Below are positions 1 to 11,739 of a DNA stretch of 16,539 nucleotides, piece by piece; position 1 is the first letter of the stretch; the number at the start of each line of letters is the position of its first letter. Under the pieces are notes generated by a model, which saw only the letters and a program-made list of their open reading frames with translations, had not been told where the DNA came from and did no database searches. Made by a program: the position numbers and the translations under genes. This DNA is from Streptosporangiaceae bacterium (GTDB lineage: Bacteria; Actinomycetota; Actinomycetes; Streptosporangiales; Streptosporangiaceae): contig JASHQP010000665.1 in assembly GCA_030039095.1 (NCBI GenBank), positions 1 through 16,539 on the forward strand. The letters are read 5' to 3'.

Positions 1-248
1 TGGCCCCGCCAGCCGCGCCCCCTGCGCCCGTGCCTCCTGCAACCGTGCCTCAGTCGTCGCTGCCTCAGTCGTCGCTGCCTCAGCCGTCGCTGCCTCAGCC
101 GTCAGCGCCTCAGTCGCTGCCCCAGCCGACCCTGCCCGCCGGGGACGGCCAGCCTGGCCAGACCGCCGTTTTCGGCGGGCCCGGCCGGTACCCGGACTCC
201 GGACCCGGACCCAGACATACGGCGGACCCGGCGTCGCGCGCCGTCTAG
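1..248 (+). CDS. C-terminal tail of a truncated upstream gene (Pro/Gln/Ser-rich)
   Basis: A frame is open from the window start (first full codon at base 3) to a TAG stop at 246-248, so only the 3' end of a gene is present. The visible ~80 residues are low complexity: an Ala/Pro stretch, then tandem PQSSL / PQPSL-type pentapeptides, then a Gly/Pro-rich end. No catalytic motif is visible. In many actinobacteria the gene just before atpI encodes a MraY/WecA-like undecaprenyl-phosphate GlcNAc-1-phosphate transferase, and a disordered proline-rich tail on such a membrane enzyme would fit. That assignment rests on gene order only. The internal GTG codons at 30 and 45 could be misread as starts, but the frame continues upstream of them. 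Confidence 0.5.
   Translation, partial: APPAAPPAPVPPATVPQSSLPQSSLPQPSLPQPSAPQSLPQPTLPAGDGQPGQTAVFGGPGRYPDSGPGPRHTADPASRAV
48..133 (+). repeat. 15-bp in-frame tandem repeat encoding PQ(S/P)S(L/A)
   Basis: Units of cctcagtcgtcgctg start at 48, 63, 78 (one change) and 93 (degenerate), followed by shortened units from 108. The first two copies are identical. The period is a multiple of three and the encoded pentapeptides PQSSL, PQSSL, PQPSL, PQPSA keep the reading frame, as expected of a slippage-prone disordered protein tail. Confidence 0.85.
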
Positions 249-287
249 GGCCTCGCCGGCCCGACGCCCGCCGCGGGCGGGGAGGCC
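249..287 (+). terminator. Candidate hairpin terminator after the truncated gene
   Basis: Directly after the TAG stop, GGCCTC (249-254) pairs with GAGGCC (282-287). Nested inside, CGCCCGC (265-271) mirrors GCGGGCG (273-279). No U-tract follows, only TTGGTGTCGT, so this would be an actinobacterial-type hairpin terminator without a strong U run. Its place between the upstream stop and the atp leader supports separation of the two transcription units. Confidence 0.5.
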
Positions 288-350
288 TTGGTGTCGTCGG
301 GTGCTTTCGTCACGGTAGATGGCCTGGTGAGACCATCGCCTGAGAGCTTG

Positions 351-359
351 TGATATCTT
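351..359 (+). promoter_or_regulatory. Candidate extended -10 promoter element for the atp operon
   Basis: TGATATCTT reads as an extended -10 (TGn followed by TATCTT at 354-359) in the most AT-rich part of the upstream region. No convincing -35 lies 16-18 bp upstream, which extended -10 promoters tolerate. If used, transcription would start near 366 and leave a leader of about 155 nt before atpI. The element also overlaps a short inverted repeat, GTGA...TCAC. Confidence 0.3.
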
Positions 360-365
360 TCACGA

Positions 366-522
366 GCACCCACTCGAAGGTGAGTGAGGGATCCGTGATA
401 CGTTGCGCTCACCTGGCGACGCGGCCGCGGCGCCCAGGGGCGACGCGGCATGGTGCCACCTGGGCATCGGTAGGTCCGCGGGGGTCAGGAAGTTTCGGAC
501 GAGTTCTACCGGAGCCTTTTTA
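366..522 (+). promoter_or_regulatory. Structured 5' leader upstream of atpI
   Basis: I see no separate gene here; the reading frame in phase with atpI from a TTG at 403 lacks a ribosome site and membrane-protein character. Several inverted repeats could fold in RNA. CACTC (371-375) can pair with GAGTG (382-386). The competing GGTGAG (379-384) can pair with CTCACC (408-413). GCCCAGG (432-438) can pair with CCTGGGC (459-465), with a nested GGCA/TGCC. The first two are mutually exclusive because they share bases 382-384. The ribosome site GGAG is at 511-514. Confidence 0.35.
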
Positions 523-927
523 ATGGTGGCGCAGTATGCCCAGATCGCCCGGCGATCGGCTGCAACGGCAGCGATCGCCGCGGCAATCGCGATCGTGCTT
601 GCGGCCGTGATAGCAGGCGGCAAGGGCTTGATTGGCGCCGCGATCGGGGTGGTCGTAGTCGCGCTGTTCTTCGGGATCAGCATCATCGTGGTGAGTCGCG
701 CGGCGCGGATCAGCCCTCAGGCGATGATGGCGGCCGCGCTCGGCACATTCATCGTCAAGATTGTGCTCCTGCTGGCCTTTGTGGGCGCGTTCGAGGACAC
801 CACCGCCTTCAACCCCAAGGCTTTCGGCCTGACCGCACTGGTTTGCATCCTCACCTACACCGGAGCGCAGGTGATGTGGTCCATGCGGCTGAAAGCGCTG
901 TACGTCGAGCCGGACGGGGAACGGTGA
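523..927 (+). CDS. atpI: AtpI-like membrane protein (ATP synthase protein I)
   Basis: A 134-residue hydrophobic protein with four predicted membrane segments: Ala/Ile/Val-rich helices near residues 15-32 and 35-55, then about 66-85 and 98-118. It ends in a short charged tail (YVEPDGER). Size, topology and position at the head of the atp operon match the UncI/AtpI family, linked in other bacteria to c-ring assembly or Mg2+ supply. I chose ATG 523 because GGAG at 511-514 sits 8 nt upstream. An in-frame TTG at 403 would add a 40-residue hydrophilic N-terminus that looks like leader sequence. The gene is followed by an 82-bp gap and then atpZ. The exact biochemical function of AtpI in actinobacteria is not established. 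Confidence 0.85.
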   Translation: MVAQYAQIARRSAATAAIAAAIAIVLAAVIAGGKGLIGAAIGVVVVALFFGISIIVVSRAARISPQAMMAAALGTFIVKIVLLLAFVGAFEDTTAFNPKAFGLTALVCILTYTGAQVMWSMRLKALYVEPDGER

Positions 928-1009
928 CCTGTGGGACGCACTCAGATTGTGGACGGCGTGACGCGGCCCACGGGGAGGGCTGCGCCACCGGGGTCATGGC
1001 GGGGAACAG

Positions 1010-1237
1010 ATGAGCGCTGCGAAGCCGGCCTCCGGCGGGAGGAACGAACCACCCATGCCCCGGGAGGGGACCGGCTGGTCGATCGTGAGCTATCTGATCG
1101 GCGGGATGCTGCTGTACGGCGGCATCGGCTGGCTGGTCGGGCGGTGGACCCACATCGAGGCCCTGACCGGAGTCGGCGTCGTGCTGGGCATTGGCCTCTC
1201 GCTGGCGCTGATCATCTTCCGCTTCACCCGTCAGTGA
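1010..1237 (+). CDS. atpZ: AtpZ/AtpI-family small membrane protein
   Basis: A 75-residue protein. After a polar N-terminus (residues 1-20) come two glycine-rich membrane helices, SIVSYLIGGMLLYGGIGWLVG and a second from about residue 52 to 70, joined by a short loop with RWTHIEA, and a basic end (FRFTRQ). This two-helix glycine-zipper layout is typical of the short AtpZ-type accessory proteins (PF09527-like) encoded at the start of atp operons. In alkaliphilic Bacillus, AtpI and AtpZ together were proposed to supply Mg2+/Ca2+ to the synthase. The start ATG is preceded by a GGCGGGGA ribosome site. It lies between atpI and atpB on the same strand and so is almost certainly part of the operon. 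Family membership is inferred from topology and context. Confidence 0.75.
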   Translation: MSAAKPASGGRNEPPMPREGTGWSIVSYLIGGMLLYGGIGWLVGRWTHIEALTGVGVVLGIGLSLALIIFRFTRQ

Positions 1238-1301
1238 CGGCGAGCCCGCCGCTCGCCGCTTGCAGGCCTGCGACGCCGGGCGTGGCTGAAGGAGCCCCCA
1301 A

Positions 1302-2105
1302 GTGAGTGACCTGCGCGTCGTGACGACGGCCGGCGGCTGCCACTTCCAGTCCGAGCCCTCATGTGGGTTTCACGCCCCGTCGATCGCGAACTTCTACTTC
1401 AAGCCGCTCTTCACGATCGGCCCGATCCAGTTCACGAAGCCGATCCTGCTCATGGTGCTGTCCGCCGCGATCGTGCTGGTCGTCTTCTGGCTGGCCTTCC
1501 GCAGCCCGAAGCTGGTTCCGCGGGGCATCCAGAACGTCGGCGAACTGGGCATCATTGCCGTTCGCGACCAGATCCTGCGGCCCCAGCTGGGGAGCAAGGG
1601 AGACCGGTACCTGCCGTTCATCGTGTCGCTGTTCTTCTTCATCTGGCTGATGAACCTGTGGGAGCTCATCCCGGTGGCCCAGTTCCCCGCCACCTCGAAA
1701 TTCGCGTTCCCGGTCGGGCTGACGCTGGTGGTCTGGGTGACCTACATCTTCATTGGCATGAAGCACCAGGGCCCGATCGGCTACTTCAAGAACATGGCGG
1801 TGCCGCCCGGCGCGCCGTGGTGGATTCTGCCGCTGCTCAGTCCCATCGAGCTGCTGTCCAACATCATTGTCCGCCCGTTTACGCTGTCCATCCGGCTGTT
1901 CGCCAACATGCTGGCCGGGCACCTGCTGCTGCTCGTGTTCTCGATCGCCACCTGGTACCTGTTCGGCGCGACCATCGGCCTGCTGTTCGCGGCGGCCTCG
2001 TTCATCGTCTTCCTGCTGGTCTTCGTGCTCGAGGTGCTGATCACGCTGCTGCAGGCCTTCATATTCGCGACGCTGACCGCTTTTTACATATCGGATGCGC
2101 TGGAG

Positions 2106-2117
<12 letters not shown>
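1302..2117 (+). CDS. atpB: F0F1 ATP synthase subunit a
   Basis: A 271-residue proton-channel subunit of the membrane sector. The essential arginine is R198 in the motif LSIRLFANMLAGH, with the conserved Asn at 202. The second half-channel glutamine is Q251 in LLQAFIF. The first hydrophobic helix spans about 47-67 (ILLMVLSAAIVLVVFWLAF), followed by the amphipathic ENVGELGIIAVRDQI-like segment, a helix at 104-125 with NLWELIP, and further hydrophobic helices to the C-terminus. Start GTG 1302 follows AAGGAG (1289-1294) by 7 nt. The N-terminal ~25 residues are polar and include two Cys. The protein works with the AtpE ring to convert proton flow into rotation. Confidence 0.97.
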
Positions 2118-3837
<1,720 letters not shown>

Positions 3838-3883
3838 ACCACCATCGGGACCAGAGGGAACCGGAAGAGAGAGAAACAAAGAC

Positions 3884-5539
3884 ATGGCGGAGCTGACCAT
3901 CCGGCCGGAGGAGATCCGGGACGCCCTGGCGCGTTTCGTTGAGACGTACGAGCCGGACGCCTCGTCGACCGAGGAGATCGGCATCGTCGCGGAGTGCGGC
4001 GACGGCATCGCCCACGTCGAGGGGCTGCCCTCGTGCATGGCCAACGAGCTGCTCGAGTTCGAGGACGGCACCCGGGGCCTGGCGCTCAACCTGGACATCC
4101 GGGAGATCGGTGTCGTTGTTCTCGGCGACTTCAGCAGGATCGAGGAAGGCCAGCGGGTCAGGCGCACCGGCGAGGTGCTCTCGGTCCCGGTGGGCGACAA
4201 CTTCCTCGGCCGCGTGGTCGACCCGCTCGGCGCCCCGCTGGACGGCAAGGGCCCGGTCGAGGACACCCACCTGCGGGAGCTCGAGATCCAGGCGCCGAGC
4301 GTGGTGCAGCGGCAGCCGGTGACGGAGCCGCTGCAGACCGGGATCAAGGCCATCGACGCGATGACCGCGATCGGCCGCGGGCAGCGCCAGCTGATTCTCG
4401 GCGACCGGCAGACCGGCAAGACCGCGATCGCCATCGACGCGATCATCAACCAGAAGGACAACTGGGCGTCGGGCGACCCGAAGCGCCAGGTCCGCTGCAT
4501 CTACGTGGCGATCGGCCAGAAGGGCTCGACGATCGCGCAGGTGCGGCAGGCGCTCGAGGACCACGGCGCGATGGAGTACACGACGATCGTCGCGTCGCCC
4601 GCGTCCGACCCGGCTGGGTTCAAGTACATCGCCCCGTACACCGGCTCGGCGATCGGCCAGAACTGGATGTACGACGGCAAGCACGCCCTGATCATCTTCG
4701 ATGACCTGAGCAAGCAGGCTGAGGCCTACCGGGCGATCTCGCTGCTGCTGCGTCGGCCGCCGGGTCGCGAGGCGTACCCCGGTGACGTGTTCTACCTGCA
4801 CTCGCGGCTGCTGGAGCGCTGCGCGAAGCTGTCCGACGACCTCGGCGGCGGCTCGCTGACCGGGCTCCCGGTCATCGAGACCAAGGCCAACGACATCTCG
4901 GCCTACATCCCGACGAACGTGATCTCGATCACCGACGGGCAGATCTACCTGGAGACCGACCTGTTCAACTCCGGGGTGCGCCCGGCCATCAACGTCGGCC
5001 GCTCGGTGTCCAGGGTGGGCGGCAACGCCCAGGTCAAGGGCATGAAGAAGGTCGCGGGCACGCTCAAGCTCTCGCTGTCGCAGTACCGAGACCTCGAGTC
5101 GTTCGCCTCGTTCGCTTCCGACCTCGACGCGGTGTCCCGCGCCCAACTCGACCGCGGGTCCCGGCTCGTCGAGTTGCTCAAGCAGCCCCAGTACAGCCCG
5201 TTCCCGGTGGAACAGCAGATCGTGTCGATATGGATGGGCACGACCGGCCAGATCGACGACGTGCCGCTGGAAGACGTGCGGCGGTTCGAGGGCGAGTTCC
5301 TCGACTACCTGCAGCGGAACCGCAAGGGAGTCCTCGACGGGATCCGGGAGACCGGCGCGCTGCCCGACGACACCGTTACCGCGCTCGAGGACGCGATGGA
5401 TCAGTTCCGCCGCGGCTTCGAGGTCACAGGCGGGAAGTTGCTGGTGGGCGACGATCAGAACGTCGAGTCGGCCGACGAGGGCGACGTCAACCCGGAGAAG
5501 ATCTCCAAGGTCGTTCCACCGCCGCCGGCGCAGGGATAG
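3884..5539 (+). CDS. atpA: F0F1 ATP synthase subunit alpha
   Basis: A 551-residue non-catalytic nucleotide-binding subunit of F1. It has the N-terminal beta-barrel domain (to about residue 95), the Walker A motif GDRQTGKT (173-180), Walker B-like [11 protein letters not shown] (268-278), and the conserved arginine R373 in [10 protein letters not shown] that reaches into the catalytic site of beta. The C-terminus runs about 40 residues beyond the E. coli type (511-551), acidic first and ending in a Pro stretch. This matches the actinobacterial alpha extension shown in mycobacteria to suppress ATP hydrolysis; a lysine-rich end is absent here. The start ATG follows GGAAGAGAG. Confidence 0.98.
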   Translation: MAELTIRPEEIRDALARFVETYEPDASSTEEIGIVAECGDGIAHVEGLPSCMANELLEFEDGTRGLALNLDIREIGVVVLGDFSRIEEGQRVRRTGEVLSVPVGDNFLGRVVDPLGAPLDGKGPVEDTHLRELEIQAPSVVQRQPVTEPLQTGIKAIDAMTAIGRGQRQLILGDRQTGKTAIAIDAIINQKDNWASGDPKRQVRCIYVAIGQKGSTIAQVRQALEDHGAMEYTTIVASPASDPAGFKYIAPYTGSAIGQNWMYDGKHALIIFDDLSKQAEAYRAISLLLRRPPGREAYPGDVFYLHSRLLERCAKLSDDLGGGSLTGLPVIETKANDISAYIPTNVISITDGQIYLETDLFNSGVRPAINVGRSVSRVGGNAQVKGMKKVAGTLKLSLSQYRDLESFASFASDLDAVSRAQLDRGSRLVELLKQPQYSPFPVEQQIVSIWMGTTGQIDDVPLEDVRRFEGEFLDYLQRNRKGVLDGIRETGALPDDTVTALEDAMDQFRRGFEVTGGKLLVGDDQNVESADEGDVNPEKISKVVPPPPAQG

Positions 5540-5551
5540 GCGGGTCATCGC

Positions 5552-7917
<2,366 letters not shown>

Positions 7918-7921
7918 GCGC

Positions 7922-8353
7922 GTGACGCTGCAGGTGAGCCTCGTCGTCCCCGAGAGCGAGGTGTGGGCGGGCCCCGCGACGATGGTTATCGCCAAGACCC
8001 GGGACGGCGACATCGGCGTGCTGACCGGGCACAGCCCGGTGATCGGCATCGTGGTCGAGGGCAGCCTGGTGCGGATCCTCCCGGAGGGCGGAGCGGACGG
8101 CGCGGCCGAGGGCGCCGAGGTGGTCGTCGCCGTGAACGGCGGGTTCTTCTCGGTCGCGGATGACCGGGTCTCCGTCCTGGCCCGTGAGGCCCAGATCGGC
8201 GGCGACGTGGACGCGAGCGCCATTCGGGCAGCTCTCGAGGAAGCGCTGCAGAACCCGGACGTCTCGGCCGACGGGGATGATGAGGAGTCCTCGCAGGTCC
8301 GGTACTTCAGGGCGCTGCTCAGAGCCGCGGGCCAGCCCGCCGACGGCGCCTGA
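7922..8353 (+). CDS. atpC: F0F1 ATP synthase subunit epsilon
   Basis: A 143-residue rotor subunit. The N-terminal beta-sandwich (1-~88) has the family pattern GVLTGHSPVIGIVVEGSL and a second strand set ending VAVNGGFFSVADDRVSVLARE. The C-terminal helical part (about 93-143) is interrupted by an acidic, Asp/Glu/Ser-rich stretch (PDVSADGDDEESS) between two short helices, so a classic long inhibitory helix is unlikely. The start GTG at 7922 lies 4 nt after the atpD stop; the in-frame GTG at 7934 is an alternative. The open frame upstream lies inside atpD and is a shadow. Confidence 0.95.
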   Translation: MTLQVSLVVPESEVWAGPATMVIAKTRDGDIGVLTGHSPVIGIVVEGSLVRILPEGGADGAAEGAEVVVAVNGGFFSVADDRVSVLAREAQIGGDVDASAIRAALEEALQNPDVSADGDDEESSQVRYFRALLRAAGQPADGA

Positions 8354-8380
8354 CGAGAGCCGGCGCGGAGAGGGCTGGGG

Positions 8381-8833
8381 TTGGCAGGGGGGCGGCTGGC
8401 GCTGGACGCTGGCTGGCTCCTCGTGATCGTCTTGGTGATCGCGCTGGCGGGCGCCACCGGCATCGCGGTCCGCCGGACCCTCATCGAGCGCGGCGGGGGC
8501 AGCGTCGAGTGCGGCCTGCGGCGCGCGATGGACCGGCGCTGGCGGCTGGGGCTCGCCGCCTATCAGCCCGACGAACTGCGCTGGTATCCGATCTTCGGGC
8601 TCGGGCTGCGCCCGGGCGAGGTCTATGCCCGGCGGACGCTCAACGTGGTGTCGCGCCGCCCCGCGGACCCGGTGGAGATGACCAGCGTCGGGTCTGGCAC
8701 CGTTGTGGTGGAGTGCGACGTCGGCGAAGGCGCCGACCGGCGGGTGGAGCTCGCGCTGAGCGACGACGCGCTGACCGGCTTCCTGGCCTGGCTGGAGGCC
8801 GCCCCGCCGGGCCCGGGGTCCGGCTTCAGCTGA
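8381..8833 (+). CDS. DUF2550 family membrane-anchored protein
   Basis: A 150-residue protein with one N-terminal membrane helix (about 11-30, LDAGWLLVIVLVIALAGATG) followed by a soluble domain. This contains CGLRRA, RWRLGLAAYQPDELRWYP and RRTLNVVSRRP, a compact pattern typical of DUF2550 proteins found directly after atpC in actinobacteria (for example Rv1312 of M. tuberculosis). Function is unknown. The orientation of the helix suggests a cytoplasmic C-terminal domain, but this is not certain. The start is a TTG at 8381 with GGAGAGGG at 8367-8374 and a 6-nt spacer. It is 27 nt after atpC, so probably the last gene of the atp transcript. Confidence 0.85.
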   Translation: MAGGRLALDAGWLLVIVLVIALAGATGIAVRRTLIERGGGSVECGLRRAMDRRWRLGLAAYQPDELRWYPIFGLGLRPGEVYARRTLNVVSRRPADPVEMTSVGSGTVVVECDVGEGADRRVELALSDDALTGFLAWLEAAPPGPGSGFS

Positions 8834-8850
8834 GCCCGGCCCGGCTCAGC
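8829..8850. terminator. Bidirectional hairpin overlapping two convergent stop codons
   Basis: GCTGAGCC (8829-8836) and GGCTCAGC (8843-8850) form a perfect 8-bp stem with a 6-nt loop. The left arm contains the TGA of the DUF2550 gene (8831-8833) and the right arm contains, on the opposite strand, the TGA of the adenosyltransferase gene (8846-8848). There is no U-tract in either direction. The position makes it the natural end of both the atp operon and the converging transcript. Confidence 0.6.
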
Positions 8851-9451
8851 GCTGCGTGCCCGGCTTCCACAGCAGGTCACCCTGTGGCTGATTGGCCTGG
8901 CGGGCGAGGATGAACAACAGGTCGGAGAGGCGGTTCAGGTACCTGGCCGGCAGCGGGCTCACGGTGTCGCCGTGCGCCTCGACCGCCGCCCAGACGCTGC
9001 GTTCCGCCCGCCTGACCACCGTTCTGGCCGTGTGCAGCAGCACCGCGCCCGGAGAACCGCCCGGGAGCACGAAGCTCCGCAGCACCGGCAGGCCCTCATT
9101 GCAGGAATCGCAGGCGCGCTCGAGGCGGGTGACGTACTCCTCGTCGATGCGCAGCGGCGGCCAGGCGGGCTGCACGCCGGGCGGCGCGACCGGATTGCAC
9201 AGGTCCGCGCCCACGTCGAAGAGCTCGTTCTGCAGCCGCACCAGCAGGCCGGTGATCTCGGCGGGCAGCCCGCCCATGACGACCGCGGCCCCGATCGCGC
9301 AGTTGGCCTCGTCCACGTCGGCGTACGCGGCGAGCCGTGCATCGGTCTTGGGTGCCCGGCTGCCGTCGCCGAGCGCTGTGGTGCCGTCGTCCCCGGTGCG
9401 GGTGTAGATACGGGAGAGCACGACGGGATTCTGCCTGCGGTCGTCCGACAT
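8846..9451 (-). CDS. pduO: PduO-type ATP:cob(I)alamin adenosyltransferase
   Basis: A 201-residue cytoplasmic enzyme that transfers adenosyl from ATP to cob(I)alamin, making adenosylcobalamin. The N-terminal ATP-binding loop YTRTGDDGTTALGDG lies at 16-30, DVDEANCAIG at about 46-55, the basic motif RTVVRRAERSV at 143-153, and YLNRLSDLLFILAR at 171-184. All are hallmarks of the PduO family (PF01923). I start at ATG 9451; an in-frame GTG at 9460 would add three residues. It begins 23 nt after the stop of the upstream membrane protein gene on the same strand and is probably cotranscribed with it. The same gene follows DUF2550 near the atp operon of mycobacteria (Rv1314c). Confidence 0.93.
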   Translation of the reverse strand: MSDDRRQNPVVLSRIYTRTGDDGTTALGDGSRAPKTDARLAAYADVDEANCAIGAAVVMGGLPAEITGLLVRLQNELFDVGADLCNPVAPPGVQPAWPPLRIDEEYVTRLERACDSCNEGLPVLRSFVLPGGSPGAVLLHTARTVVRRAERSVWAAVEAHGDTVSPLPARYLNRLSDLLFILARQANQPQGDLLWKPGTQR

Positions 9452-9474
9452 GCGATCCACGGTATAACGCCCGG

Positions 9475-11622
9475 TCAGCGGGATCGCGCTAACGACGTTG
9501 ACGAGGCCGAGGGCAGCGACGGCACGGGAGCGGCGCGGCGCACGAAGCGGCTGGAGACGAACGCCAGCGCGTACAGCACACCGACCACGATCAGCAGGAA
9601 CCGGTAGCCAGTGATGAGTGCCGTGTACTCGATGAGGCCGCCGACGATCGCGCCGAGCAGGTTGGCGGCGAACGCGTTCCCGGTCATCTCGACGTCAGAG
9701 AACCGCTGCGCGAAGATCAGGTTCGCGACATAGATCGGCGCGAACGCGAGCGCGCTGGCCGCCAGGAAGCGCGGGATGAGCGGCAGGCCCAGCGGCGCGT
9801 CCGCCGGCACGAGCCAGGTCACGGCCAGCGACACGATCAGCGCGGCGTACAGCACCATCGGGCGCGGCAGCCGCGCGTGCCGCGCGGTCTCCACGGCCAG
9901 GTACACCGCGACCAGGACGCCCGCGGACACCAGCGAGTTCACGAACCACGTCGCACCGAACAGCAGCGCGAACTGCACGATGTTCTTGGTCTCGAGCAGC
10001 ATGAACGCGGCGCCCATGAACGCGAGGTCGGTGTAACGGTGCATCCGGCGCAGCGGCCCGGAGCCGCCGCCGATCCGGATCAGCAGCAGGGAGCCCAGCA
10101 GCACGGCAATGAGGAACCACACGTAGGACATCGGCATGCCGGGGCTCGGCAGATAGGGGAACGGGTAGTCGTCGGTGGCCGGCGCGACCTTGGTGCCATG
10201 CCAGTAGCTCGTGCAGTTGGGAACCGGGCCGCGGCTGTAGACGGTCAGCGTGGCCAGCTGGCGGCCGCCGAGCGGCGGCCCCACGTCCTCGCAGGGCGCC
10301 CGGCCGAATACGTCGTCGATCGTGGTCGCGTACCTGTTGAGCAGGAACGGCGCGTAGTAGTTGTACATCGCGAACGTGCCGCCCGGTGCCAGGTGCGCCT
10401 TGACCGCCGCGATCGACTGCTCGGTCAGCAGGAAGCTCTCCAGGCGAACAGCGGACTGGCCCGACACGGCCGCCAGGGAGTCCGGCAGCGCGAACAGGAT
10501 CAGGTTGTACTTCTTGTTCGTGTCCTGCAGGTACTCGCGGCCATCCGCGACGTGCAGGGTGACCCGGGGATTGCTGTAGGGCTTGCTGGGGGCCCGCTGC
10601 TCGCCGAGGCGCAGCAGTTCCGGGTCGATGTCCACGGCGTCGATGTGCTTGGCCCCGTTGGCCAGGGCGACCGCGGTGTCGTTCCCGGTCCCGGCGCCGA
10701 TGATCAGCACGTTGTCCAGGCTGGCCTTGTTCACGTGCCGGTACGGGTACCAGTAGAACGGCTTCTGGCGGGCGAGCACGGCCAGCGACCGGGCGGCCTG
10801 GTAGGGGATGTTGTTCGCGGACACGTTCAGGGCGGGGTTCTTGCCGGTCTGCTGGTAGACGGACAGCTTGTTATACGGCGACCAGGTCTGATGAGGGACG
10901 AACGACTCGATGCACAGTGCCGCCACGATCACCGTCACGGCGCCCGCTTGCCACCACCGGATCTTCGGTGCCAGCAGCACGAGCAGGCCTGCGCAGGCGA
11001 TGATGCCCCAGGTGGCCGGCGGCTGGTCGAGGAACGACAGGCCAGAGAACAGCGCGATCCCGGCGATGCTGCCGACGATGTCCAGCCGGTAGGCGTTCAG
11101 CGCCCGGAAGCCGACGAACATCCGGGCCGTGGCCTGGCCCAGGCCCGCCATGACCGCCGCTGTCAGCACGAAGATGACTCCGAGGCTGACCGGCTGCGGC
11201 AGCGCGAGCATGTTGTGCAGACCCCGGTATGGGTGAGAACCGCTGAGCGAGGACAAGATCACCGGGAACAGCAGCACGAAGCCGACCAGCGCCAGCAGCG
11301 CTACCGGAGTCCAGCGCAGGTAGTCGCGCCGGGCGCGGGCATTCAGGAACCCGATCCCGATCCCGAGGAAGCTGGCCAGCAGGACGAAGTTCGTCGCCTT
11401 GGTCACGTACACGTTGTTCGAGGTGATCCACCGGATAAGGGCCAGCTCGACGAACAGCATCAGGAAGCTGGCGAAGGCGAGCCTGGCCCCGCCGCCCGGC
11501 CGCTCCGCGCGCTGCCCTGCTGGCCGCGCCGCCGTCTGCCCGCCTGGCTCGTCGTCGTTCCCGCTGCGGTTGTCGTCCCAGGCAGCGTCCATCTCGATGA
11601 AGGGGGTTCCGGAGTCCACCAC
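9475..11622 (-). CDS. Multi-pass membrane protein with spermidine-synthase-like domain
   Basis: A 715-residue protein. Residues 1-45 are polar. Six to seven membrane helices follow (about 47-240), then a soluble Rossmann methyltransferase/spermidine-synthase-like domain (about 285-465), and six or so C-terminal helices (about 499-690). The SAM-type glycine loop is VLIIGAGTGNDTAVAL (305-320), with the ribose-binding acid in DAVDIDPE (D331). Where aminopropyltransferases have a catalytic D-S-x-D-P this protein has LFALPDSL (376-383), so it may not make polyamines. FMLLETKNIVQFALLFG (540-556) is a strong motif in the C-terminal helices. Substrate unknown. The start is a GTG at 11622 or 11619, or an ATG at 11592; no clear ribosome site distinguishes them. 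Probably cotranscribed with the downstream adenosyltransferase. Confidence 0.8.
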   Translation of the reverse strand: MVDSGTPFIEMDAAWDDNRSGNDDEPGGQTAARPAGQRAERPGGGARLAFASFLMLFVELALIRWITSNNVYVTKATNFVLLASFLGIGIGFLNARARRDYLRWTPVALLALVGFVLLFPVILSSLSGSHPYRGLHNMLALPQPVSLGVIFVLTAAVMAGLGQATARMFVGFRALNAYRLDIVGSIAGIALFSGLSFLDQPPATWGIIACAGLLVLLAPKIRWWQAGAVTVIVAALCIESFVPHQTWSPYNKLSVYQQTGKNPALNVSANNIPYQAARSLAVLARQKPFYWYPYRHVNKASLDNVLIIGAGTGNDTAVALANGAKHIDAVDIDPELLRLGEQRAPSKPYSNPRVTLHVADGREYLQDTNKKYNLILFALPDSLAAVSGQSAVRLESFLLTEQSIAAVKAHLAPGGTFAMYNYYAPFLLNRYATTIDDVFGRAPCEDVGPPLGGRQLATLTVYSRGPVPNCTSYWHGTKVAPATDDYPFPYLPSPGMPMSYVWFLIAVLLGSLLLIRIGGGSGPLRRMHRYTDLAFMGAAFMLLETKNIVQFALLFGATWFVNSLVSAGVLVAVYLAVETARHARLPRPMVLYAALIVSLAVTWLVPADAPLGLPLIPRFLAASALAFAPIYVANLIFAQRFSDVEMTGNAFAANLLGAIVGGLIEYTALITGYRFLLIVVGVLYALAFVSSRFVRRAAPVPSLPSASSTSLARSR

Positions 11623-11637
11623 CGCTACCGTAGTCAG

Positions 11638-11650
11638 TTAGCGAGGCTAA
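11638..11650. promoter_or_regulatory. Operator-like palindrome TTAGC-GAG-GCTAA
   Basis: A perfect 5-bp inverted repeat with a 3-bp spacer lies 15 bp upstream of the first possible start of the membrane protein gene. An AT-rich stretch just beyond it (AATATAG on the minus strand around 11664-11670) could be the -10 region, which would put the palindrome near the transcription start, a repressor-like position. The same 12-bp core GTTAGCGAGGCT recurs at 15691-15702. Confidence 0.45.
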
Positions 11651-11673
11651 ATCTTGGCCTCTTCTATATTCTC

Positions 11674-11687
11674 AGGAAAGCTTTCCT
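11674..11687. repeat. 14-bp perfect palindrome AGGAAAGCTTTCCT
   Basis: AGGAAAG and CTTTCCT meet without a spacer in an AT-rich pocket. It lies upstream of the candidate promoter of the minus-strand gene. It may be a regulator site or chance; a nearby CCTTTCCTT at 11691-11699 is a partial direct repeat of its right half. Confidence 0.4.
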
Positions 11688-11739
11688 TTGCCTTTCCTTG
11701 ACTCCCGGCGTCGCGGGTGCCCGCCCCCCGGCAGATTTC

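Noticed and set aside
403..522. N-terminal extension of AtpI from TTG 403
   Set aside because: No ribosome site at 403, hydrophilic sequence unlike the family, and a good GGAG-ATG pair exists at 511-525.
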